Positions 8,320 through 13,918 of a stretch of DNA of 34,138 bases are shown piece by piece. How positions within the stretch are numbered: the stretch's first letter is position 1; each line of letters begins with the position of its first letter. Made by a program: the position numbers and the translations under genes. Under the pieces are notes generated by a model. The model was not told the origin of the DNA and did no database searches. It was given only the letters and a program-made list of their open reading frames with translations. This DNA comes from Streptococcus sp. (lineage in GTDB: Bacteria; Bacillota; Bacilli; Lactobacillales; Streptococcaceae), in NCBI GenBank assembly GCA_030527925.1, contig JAUMZW010000016.1, forward strand, positions 1-34,138. The letters run 5' to 3'.

Positions 8320-9924
8320 ATGTCAGAACATTATAATTCTTCTCAGGCACTCTACCAAGCTTTATGGAATTGTGCTGATATCCTTAGGTCTAAGATGGAT
8401 GCTAATGAGTATAAGTCCTACCTCTTAGGTCTAGTCTTTTACAAATATTTATCGGATAATCTAGTCTTTCATGCGGTCAATCTACTAGAAGAGTCTGCAG
8501 ACACTTTATCAGCTGCACTTGAGGTTTATCGTCAGGGGTATGCAGATGAGAGTATCCATGATGATTTGGTTGAAACATTGGTGGATGAGTATAGTTACTG
8601 TATCGAGCCAGACTTGACTTTTACAGCCTTGGTCCAACAAATCAATGAAGGGACTTTCCAGCTTGAAAACTTGGCACAAGGTTTTCGTAATATCGAGCAG
8701 GAAAATAGTATCTTTGAAAACCTCTTTGAGGATATTGATATCTACTCTAAAAAGTTAGGTAGCACCCCTCAAAAGCAAAACAAGGTTATCTCTGATATTA
8801 TGAAAGCTCTTGATGAGATCGATGTGGTTAATCATTCTGGTGATATGCTAGGGGATGCTTATGAATATCTCATCGGACAGTTTGCGACAGAATCTGGAAA
8901 AAAAGCAGGGGAGTTCTATACCCCTCAGCCAGTAGCTAAGCTTATGACACAGATTGTCCTTCATGGGCGTCGTGATAAAAAAGGTTTTAGTCTATATGGT
9001 GCGACGATGGGGTCAGGCTCTCTCTTGTTAAATGCTAAACGCTACAGTAACGAACCTAACACGGTCAACTATTTTGGACAAGAGCTTAACCCCTCGACTT
9101 ATAACCTAGCCCGTATGAATATGATTTTGCACGGGGTTCCGACGGAAAATCAAAAACTCCGTAATGCTGATACCTTAGATGAGGACTGGCCGACTCAAGA
9201 ACCTACAAACTTTGATGCTGTTTTGATGAACCCACCTTACTCTGCGAAGTGGTCAGCAAGCTCTAACTTTCTACAAGACCCGAGATTTTCATCTTATGGT
9301 GTCCTAGCTCCTAAGTCTAAGGCCGACTTTGCCTTTCTTTTACATGGCTATTATCACTTGAAGCAAGATGACGGGGTTATGGCCATCGTCCTGCCTCATG
9401 GAGTCTTATTTAGAGGTAATGCTTAAGGGAAGATAAGACAACGCTTACTTGAAGAAGGGGCAATTGATACAGTCATTGGACTACCAGCTAATATCTTCTT
9501 TAACACCAGCATTCCAACAACAGTCGTGATATTAAAGAAAAACCGTACCAATCGTGATGTCCTTTTTATAGATGCATCAAAGGAATTTGACAAAGGAAAA
9601 AATCAAAATATCATGACAGATAAGCATATTCAAAAGATATTGGATGCTTACATTGCACGTGAATCCCTAGAAAAATTTGCCTACCTCGCAAGTTATGAGG
9701 AAATCAAGGAAAATGATTACAACCTTAATATCCCACGCTATGTGGATACCTTTGAAGAAGAGGAAGTTGTCCCATTGACGGATATTTTGGAGAATATCAC
9801 AAGTACAAACCAAACTATTGAACTAAAGACAAAAGACCTTTTAAGTATGCTCGGTCAACTCCATGGCACTACAAAAGAAGCCGATGAGGAGCTGAAACAA
9901 TTTATCGATGGTTTTAAAGGTTAA
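8320..9924 (+). pseudogene. hsdM: Type I DNA methyltransferase subunit, interrupted by a nonsense codon
   Basis: HsdM is the adenine methyltransferase of the type I complex. The frame from ATG 8320 has the N-terminal HsdM helical domain, the YEYLIGQFATESGKKAGEFY segment (181-200), SAM-binding motif I (TMGSGSLLL, 229-237) and the catalytic NPPY (304-307). After PHGVLFRGNA (368) a TAA at 9424 stops translation; the same frame then continues GKIRQRLLEEGAIDTVIGLP to 9924. The family reads GNAEGKIR, so a GAA-to-TAA change is the likely cause. The full protein would have 534 residues, the usual size. Motif I is also unusual: YGATMGSG where I expect YDATMGSG or YDPTMGSG. I chose 8320 because MSEHYNSSQALYQALWNCAD is the family start. 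Without the C-terminal part the M2S core should not form properly. Confidence 0.9.
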
Positions 9925-9960
9925 GACTATCGTTGACGATTTTTTAGGATATGCTCTCAG

Positions 9961-9993
9961 TTTAAGCTTAGTTTAAGTTGATTAGGTTATACT
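9961..9993 (+). promoter_or_regulatory. CiaR box and promoter of csRNA copy 2
   Basis: TTTAAG 9961-9966, N5, TTTAAG 9972-9977, N10, TATACT 9988-9993. The spacer sequences (CTTAG; TTGATTAGGT) differ from the other copies although the distances are the same, which marks this as the most divergent promoter of the tandem set. Confidence 0.85.
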
Positions 9994-9999
9994 ATAAGC

Positions 10000-10064
10000 A
10001 TCCTAAAACTTTTATTTTTCATAAATCTCCAAAGAGAGAAGCCGCTGAGCTTCTCTTCTTTTTT
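10000..10064 (+). ncRNA. csRNA-like small RNA, copy 2
   Basis: Predicted RNA of about 65 nt with the core CATAAATCTCC (10020-10030) and a 9-bp terminator stem (10034-10042 with 10049-10057) followed by a T tract. Loop CGCTGA, as in copy 6. Confidence 0.8.
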
Positions 10065-10074
10065 AAATTTTTCG

Positions 10075-10107
10075 TTTAAGTTAGATTTAAGGAGGACGGG
10101 TTATACT
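10075..10107 (+). promoter_or_regulatory. CiaR box and promoter of csRNA copy 3
   Basis: TTTAAG 10075-10080, TTAGA, TTTAAG 10086-10091, N10, TATACT 10102-10107. Geometry identical to the other copies. Confidence 0.85.
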
Positions 10108-10113
10108 ATAATC

Positions 10114-10179
10114 ATCCTAAAACTTTTATTTTTCAAAAATCTCCAAGAAGGGAAGCCAATGAGCTTTTCTTCTTTTTTT
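10114..10179 (+). ncRNA. csRNA-like small RNA, copy 3 (altered core)
   Basis: Predicted RNA of about 66 nt. The core reads CAAAAATCTCC (10134-10144): the U that would pair with the A of an AUG is replaced, so pairing with a start codon is weakened while the anti-SD part (UCUCC) is kept. The terminator has a 12-bp stem with two G-U pairs (10145-10156 with 10163-10174). Confidence 0.8.
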
Positions 10180-10190
10180 AAAATTTTTCG

Positions 10191-10223
10191 TTTAAGTTAG
10201 ATTTAAGGAGGACGGGTTATACT
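10191..10223 (+). promoter_or_regulatory. CiaR box and promoter of csRNA copy 4
   Basis: TTTAAG 10191-10196, TTAGA, TTTAAG 10202-10207, N10, TATACT 10218-10223. Confidence 0.85.
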
Positions 10224-10229
10224 ATAACC

Positions 10230-10294
10230 ATCCTAAAACTTTTATTTTTCATAAATCTCCAAGAAGGGAAGCCAAAGGGCTTCTCTTCTTTTTT
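10230..10294 (+). ncRNA. csRNA-like small RNA, copy 4
   Basis: Predicted RNA of about 65 nt with an intact core CATAAATCTCC (10250-10260) and a 13-bp terminator stem (10261-10273 with 10278-10290, loop AAAG) plus T tract. Confidence 0.8.
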
Positions 10295-10304
10295 AATTTT
10301 TTCG

Positions 10305-10337
10305 TTTAAGTTAGATTTAAGGAGGTCGGGTTATACT
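10305..10337 (+). promoter_or_regulatory. CiaR box and promoter of csRNA copy 5
   Basis: TTTAAG 10305-10310, TTAGA, TTTAAG 10316-10321, N10 (with GGTC where copies 1, 3 and 4 have GGAC), TATACT 10332-10337. Confidence 0.85.
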
Positions 10338-10343
10338 GTAATC

Positions 10344-10409
10344 ATCCTAAAACTTTTATTTTTTATAAATCTCCAAGTAGGGAAGCCAAAGGGCTTCTCT
10401 TCTTTTTTT
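10344..10409 (+). ncRNA. csRNA-like small RNA, copy 5 (altered core)
   Basis: Predicted RNA of about 66 nt. The core is TATAAATCTCC (10364-10374), so the C facing the G of an AUG is U, leaving only a wobble pair. The terminator stem (10375-10387 with 10392-10404) has one T-T mismatch from the AAGTAG variant. Confidence 0.8.
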
Positions 10410-10418
10410 GATTTTTCA

Positions 10419-10451
10419 TTTAAGTTAGGTTTAAGGAGGTCGGGTTATACT
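10419..10451 (+). promoter_or_regulatory. CiaR box and promoter of csRNA copy 6
   Basis: TTTAAG 10419-10424, TTAGG, TTTAAG 10430-10435, N10, TATACT 10446-10451. Confidence 0.85.
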
Positions 10452-10457
10452 GTAATC

Positions 10458-10521
10458 ATCCTAAAACTTTTATTTTTCATAAATCTCCAAGTAGGGAAGC
10501 CGCTGAGCTTCTCTTCTTTTT
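10458..10521 (+). ncRNA. csRNA-like small RNA, copy 6
   Basis: Predicted RNA of about 64 nt, core CATAAATCTCC (10478-10488), terminator stem formed by GTAGGGAAGC and GCTTCTCTTC around a CGCTGA loop. It combines the AAGTAG stem of copy 5 with the loop of copy 2, a mosaic that suggests recombination among units. Confidence 0.8.
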
Positions 10522-10532
10522 AAAATTTTTCG

Positions 10533-10565
10533 TTTAAGTTAGATTTAAGGAGGAGGGGTTATACT
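10533..10565 (+). promoter_or_regulatory. CiaR box and promoter of csRNA copy 7
   Basis: TTTAAG 10533-10538, TTAGA, TTTAAG 10544-10549, N10, TATACT 10560-10565. Confidence 0.85.
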
Positions 10566-10571
10566 ATAACC

Positions 10572-10632
10572 ATCCTAAAACTTTTATTTTTCATAAATCT
10601 CCAAAAAAAGCTGACTTTTGTTAGTTTTTTTT
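10572..10632 (+). ncRNA. csRNA-like small RNA, copy 7 (different terminator)
   Basis: Predicted RNA of about 61 nt with the intact core CATAAATCTCC (10592-10602). After CTCCAA the sequence leaves the family: the terminator is AAAAAAAGCTGAC, loop, GTTAG and eight T. As the last unit it may keep the original 3' end of the ancestral locus, the others having been multiplied with a different terminator. Confidence 0.75.
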
Positions 10633-10646
10633 ATATAACAATGTTA

Positions 10647-10661
10647 TTGAAATCGTTTTCT
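10647..10661 (+). promoter_or_regulatory. Catabolite-responsive element (cre)
   Basis: TTGAAATCGTTTTCT matches the CcpA consensus WTGNAANCGNWNNCW at every defined position. It lies 29 bp before the ATG at 10690, downstream of any promoter I could propose, so CcpA binding would act as a roadblock. Confidence 0.6.
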
Positions 10662-10689
10662 AAAATTAAAGAAGTAATTGGAGAATAAC

Positions 10690-11520
10690 ATGGCAGAGGT
10701 ACTTAATCAAGAACAATTGTATGATAAATTTTTACAGGTAATTTTGTCAGCTAGTCAGTTACCATATGTAAAAATCAATAGAAAAGAATTTTTAAAAGCA
10801 GAATTTAAAGATAGTGAACATCTAGATGTTATACTTAGGCATGGACCGCAAGTTGTTTATTCATCTAGAGCACTTCGTAAAAGAGCAAGTAGACTTATTA
10901 ATAATGCAACTAATAAAACAGCTATCTTATCCTTACTTGCTGGTTTACCTAGTAATCCAGTAGTCGCAGTAGCTGCTGGAAGTGCAGATGTAATTCAGTA
11001 TTTTGGATTTGCATTAAATTTATCACAACAAATTGCTTACCTTTTTGGAGAAGACGAATTATTTTCTGAGAATAATAAAGAACTCCCTGAAGAAGTTAAA
11101 ATCAGGATAGTTGCTTATTTGGGTATTATGTTTGGAGCTGGGGGCGCAGGATTTCTTATCCAAAATGTCTTTAAAAAGGGTGCAGCTAATGTTGGGAAGA
11201 AGGTAGCTCAAAAAGCATTGATGAAGACAGCTTGGTATCCTATTGTAAAAAAAGTAGGAGCTATACTAGGTAATAAGGTTACTAAGGCGACTGTCGAAAA
11301 AGTTGTAGCTAAAACAATTCCTATTTTAGGTGGGGTGATTTCTAGTGGTATTACTTTTGCAACATTTAGACCAATGGGAGAAAGATTAGCTGATACGTTT
11401 GAAAAACTCTTAAATGGTGAAATCATTGTTGATAAAGATAGTGTCAATGAATTGAATCAGGATTTCGACTCAGATAGTTATTCTGACGATATAATTGATG
11501 GAATTTATACGGAAAAATAG
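10690..11520 (+). CDS. Membrane-associated protein of unknown function
   Basis: The 276-residue protein is not one I can name. It has no signal peptide; the first 70 residues are soluble and basic at the end (ALRKRASRL), followed by a long hydrophobic, Ala/Gly-rich region (about 78-120, LLAGLPSNPVVAVAAGSAD and FGFALNLSQQIAYLFG), a second one (about 140-160, YLGIMFGAGGAGFL), a Lys-rich stretch, a third hydrophobic part (about 215-230, TIPILGGVISSGITFATF) and an acidic tail. The layout resembles EcsC-like proteins, but that is only an impression. I chose ATG 10690 because GGAG sits 6 bp upstream; a TTG at 10678 adds four residues and would overlap this RBS. A perfect cre precedes it and a terminator follows, so it is a single gene between the small-RNA array and ssbB. 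Confidence 0.7.
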   Translation: MAEVLNQEQLYDKFLQVILSASQLPYVKINRKEFLKAEFKDSEHLDVILRHGPQVVYSSRALRKRASRLINNATNKTAILSLLAGLPSNPVVAVAAGSADVIQYFGFALNLSQQIAYLFGEDELFSENNKELPEEVKIRIVAYLGIMFGAGGAGFLIQNVFKKGAANVGKKVAQKALMKTAWYPIVKKVGAILGNKVTKATVEKVVAKTIPILGGVISSGITFATFRPMGERLADTFEKLLNGEIIVDKDSVNELNQDFDSDSYSDDIIDGIYTEK

Positions 11521-11550
11521 AAAAGATAAGGTAAAATTTAATAAATCATT

Positions 11551-11580
11551 ATAAGCAGGCGTTGGTCTGCTTATCTTTTT
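11551..11580 (+). terminator. Intrinsic terminator before ssbB
   Basis: ATAAGCAG (11551-11558) pairs with CTGCTTAT (11567-11574), followed by a T tract. It separates the unknown gene from ssbB. Confidence 0.75.
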
Positions 11581-11584
11581 GCTT

Positions 11585-11592
11585 TTCGAATA
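11585..11592 (+). promoter_or_regulatory. Candidate competence (SigX/ComX) box of ssbB
   Basis: TTCGAATA differs by one base from the streptococcal cin-box consensus TACGAATA. It follows a T-rich stretch, lies 20 bp before the ATG, and no better sigma-70 promoter is visible. Known ssbB genes of streptococci are driven by this box. Confidence 0.55.
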
Positions 11593-11612
11593 AAAAGGTA
11601 GGAGGAAGGTTT

Positions 11613-12008
11613 ATGTACAATAAAGTAATCTTAATCGGTCGTTTGACGAATCAACCAGAATTAATAGTAACATCAACTTCAAAATCAATTTGTCGTGCTA
11701 CTATGGCTGTTAATCGTCGTTATAAAAGTGCACAAGGAGAGCGTGAAGCTGATTTCATCACATTAGTTGTGTGGGAGAAACTAGCAGAATCTCTAGCTTC
11801 TTATGGAACGAAAGGAAGCTTATTATCAGTGGATGGTGAATTACGCACACGTACGTATGAAAAAGAAGGAAAACGCCATTATGTAACAGAGGTAGTGGTA
11901 CAATCTTACCAATTACTAGAAAGCAGAGCCCAGCGTGCCATGAGAGGAAATAACGCAATGGCAGATTTAAGTGATTTGGTTTTAGAAACGGAAGAATTAC
12001 CATTTTAA
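11613..12008 (+). CDS. ssbB: Competence-type single-stranded DNA-binding protein
   Basis: The 131-residue OB-fold protein begins MYNKVILIGRLTNQPELIVT and ends SDLVLETEELPF, matching streptococcal SsbB in length and in both termini; the housekeeping SsbA is longer with a Gly/Gln-rich linker. SsbB coats imported single strands during natural transformation. Conserved parts: RATMAVNRRYKSAQGEREAD and GSLLSVDGELRTRTYEKEGK. ATG 11613 has the strong RBS AGGAGGAAGG; the 17 codons upstream in frame belong to the terminator. The start region, AGGTTTATGTACAATAAA, is largely complementary to the unpaired part of the csRNAs encoded just upstream. It follows the order ytpR-ssb of relatives, now split by the island. 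Confidence 0.92.
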   Translation: MYNKVILIGRLTNQPELIVTSTSKSICRATMAVNRRYKSAQGEREADFITLVVWEKLAESLASYGTKGSLLSVDGELRTRTYEKEGKRHYVTEVVVQSYQLLESRAQRAMRGNNAMADLSDLVLETEELPF

Positions 12009-12017
12009 TTTTGTAGA

Positions 12018-12057
12018 ATGAACTTGAATTTTTTTAGGTTCATTTTTATTTTTTTTA
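12018..12057 (+). terminator. Intrinsic terminator after ssbB
   Basis: TGAACTT and AGGTTCA (12018-12042) form a weak stem followed by a long T-rich stretch. Confidence 0.6.
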
Positions 12058-12093
12058 AAAATTGTGATTTATCAAACAAGCTACTATTAAAAA

Positions 12094-12102
12094 TGCTATA
12101 AT
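12094..12102 (+). promoter_or_regulatory. Extended -10 promoter of the sensor operon
   Basis: TGCTATAAT is a perfect extended -10, 47 bp before the ATG at 12150, without a good -35. No inverted repeat like those upstream of the PTS is seen here. Confidence 0.55.
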
Positions 12103-12149
12103 AATGTAAAGATTATGAAAAATACTTGTACTTTGCAAAGGAGATTGCG

Positions 12150-12941
12150 ATGATTATTTATAGTGATATTGATGGTACTCTGATTTCAAGTCAATTTCAA
12201 GTGACTAAAAAGACAAAAAATGCTGTTAGATTGGCGTTGTCACAGGGTCATTTCTTTGTTCCTGTTTCAGCGAGAATGCCTGATGCAATTGTTCCTATAA
12301 TAGATAGCATTGGTATTAAGACACCGATAATATCCTATAATGGAGCGCTTATTCAGTTAGATGATGGTAAGGAAATTTTTTCTCAACCTATGACTTGTCA
12401 AACTGCTAAGTCGGTTTGTCAAAAGTTAGAAAGCCTTTCTTTAGAGGTAGTATGGAATGCTTACTCTGGTCATTCTTGGTATACTCAGGATAAAAAAAAT
12501 AGTTGGGTACGTCGTGAAGAAGAGATTGTTATGGTTAAGGCGAAACCGTTAGGAATTGATGAGCTATCTGAACTTCCTTTTGTTCACAAATTACTCTTGA
12601 TGGGTGATCCTGAAAAGATTACTAGATTAGAAGTTGAGCTAGTTAAAGCCTTTCCTAATCTATCTATTGTAAAATCAGCTCCTTATTTTATTGAGATTAT
12701 GAAATCAGGTATTAAAAAAAGTCAAGCTGTAAAGTATTTATCTGAATATTTTGAGGTTGCTATGACAGATACCATAGCTTTTGGGGATAATTTTAATGAT
12801 TTTGAAATGCTTAAGACAGTTGGTCAAGGTTACGTTATGGGAAATGCCCCACAAGAGATTAAAGAAAAGATTGGTCAAGTGACTAGTGATAATGACCACG
12901 ATGGTATTGCAGAAATCCTTACAAAACTACTTGAAAAATAA
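12150..12941 (+). CDS. Cof-type HAD phosphatase
   Basis: This 263-residue cytoplasmic protein belongs to the Cof/class IIB haloacid dehalogenase hydrolases, which dephosphorylate sugar phosphates, FMN or similar small molecules. Motif I is DIDGT (D6, nucleophile; D8, acid/base); motif II is near VPVSAR; motif III/IV ends with AFGDNFNDFEML (about residue 214). The cap lies between, as usual. ATG 12150 has AAAGGAG at the right distance. The next gene follows after 8 bp, so it is probably the first gene of the sensor operon; removal of a sugar phosphate would suit a neighbouring PTS, but the substrate is unknown. Confidence 0.88.
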   Translation: MIIYSDIDGTLISSQFQVTKKTKNAVRLALSQGHFFVPVSARMPDAIVPIIDSIGIKTPIISYNGALIQLDDGKEIFSQPMTCQTAKSVCQKLESLSLEVVWNAYSGHSWYTQDKKNSWVRREEEIVMVKAKPLGIDELSELPFVHKLLLMGDPEKITRLEVELVKAFPNLSIVKSAPYFIEIMKSGIKKSQAVKYLSEYFEVAMTDTIAFGDNFNDFEMLKTVGQGYVMGNAPQEIKEKIGQVTSDNDHDGIAEILTKLLEK

Positions 12942-12949
12942 GGTGAGAG

Positions 12950-13918
12950 ATGAAAAAAATAAATACTTTATTAACTAGAATGTTATTTTGTCTTCTTTCA
13001 TTAAGTTTGGTATTTAGTATATATGGTGTCTATAAGTGGATTGATTTTTTTCCGAATCGATTAAAGATTGGGACAAGTTACATGACTATGGATAACCACT
13101 TTTATAGAATTTTGAATAATGAAATTGCCACAATTATTGATAGGCATGATGATATCCTCTATACAAGAAATCCTGCACTATCAGTTGATAAACAGTGTCA
13201 GCAAATACAAGATTTTATGGCAAAAAAGGTTGATGCTATCATTATAAATCCTGTGGATAGTAGCAGTTCAAAGTTAATTAAGGTTTTAAAAGTAGCTAAA
13301 AATCAGGGGATAAAAATTATTGTTGTCGATAGTCAGTTGAGTGATAGTCGTATTGCAGATACGACGATTGTATCAGATAATTATGATGCAGGTGCTCTTA
13401 TTGCTAAGGATATGATGACTAGATTACGACAGGCCAAAATTGTGTTGCTAGAGCATGAGCAAACACTATCAGGTAGGGACCGTATTAATGGTTTTCTTGA
13501 TACGATTAAGGATAATTCAAATTATGATGTCATAGTAAGGAGACAGACACTTGGACAGCCAGAGTTAGCTATGTCTCAAATCAATGAGGTGATTTCAGAA
13601 GGGCTATCTTTTGACTTGATTATGGCTTTGAATGACCGTAGTGCTCTAGGGGCGTTAGCAGCTGTTCAATCACAGAAACTGAGTCCGCCTCCGTATATTT
13701 ATGGGATTGATGGCTCACCCGAGATAAAGTCTTTGATTCGTATAAGTGATGATATTACAGCTACAGTCGGGCAATCTCCAATTGCTATAGGTAAGTTCGC
13801 GATTACCTCAGCTTATCGTTTACTTGAGAAAAAGAGTGTTGAAGACAAGCAAGTGGTTCCTGTTTTTTTGATTGATAAGGATAATATTAATCAATACGAT
13901 GTGATGGGGTGGCAGTAA
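12950..13918 (+). CDS. Membrane-anchored sugar-binding-like protein (RbsB/Peripla_BP_4 type)
   Basis: This 322-residue protein has one N-terminal hydrophobic segment (about 9-29) without a lipobox Cys, then a periplasmic-binding-protein fold of the ribose/galactose type: LKIGTSYMTMDNHFYRILNN, CQQIQDFMAKKVDAIIINPV, IKIIVVDSQLSD, GRDRINGFLDTI and YIYGIDGSPEIKSLI. It is therefore an extracellular ligand-binding domain held to the membrane. There is no sugar ABC permease or ATPase nearby; its stop overlaps the start of the histidine kinase (TAATG), so I infer a sensor function: sugar-bound protein signals to the kinase. The ligand is unknown. Confidence 0.82.
   Translation: MKKINTLLTRMLFCLLSLSLVFSIYGVYKWIDFFPNRLKIGTSYMTMDNHFYRILNNEIATIIDRHDDILYTRNPALSVDKQCQQIQDFMAKKVDAIIINPVDSSSSKLIKVLKVAKNQGIKIIVVDSQLSDSRIADTTIVSDNYDAGALIAKDMMTRLRQAKIVLLEHEQTLSGRDRINGFLDTIKDNSNYDVIVRRQTLGQPELAMSQINEVISEGLSFDLIMALNDRSALGALAAVQSQKLSPPPYIYGIDGSPEIKSLIRISDDITATVGQSPIAIGKFAITSAYRLLEKKSVEDKQVVPVFLIDKDNINQYDVMGWQ

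Larger units (their letters stand above)
9961..10632 (+). repeat. Six tandem ~114-bp small-RNA gene units
   Basis: Six direct repeats begin at 9961, 10075, 10191, 10305, 10419 and 10533 (period 114-116 bp). Each unit holds a CiaR box, a -10, a short RNA and a terminator. A seventh copy in the same orientation stands before hsdR at 2716. The last unit has a different terminator. This array fills the space between hsdM and the next gene at 10690; there is no protein gene in it. Confidence 0.92.

Noticed and set aside
8273..8320. Terminator between hsdS and hsdM (GAGC-T6-GCTC)
   Set aside because: Only four base pairs and no following T tract; it would not stop transcription reliably.
9961..10632. 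CRISPR array or coding minisatellite
   Set aside because: The units have no short repeat/unique spacer alternation and no open frame; each contains a promoter box, -10 and terminator, which explains the structure better as tandem small-RNA genes.
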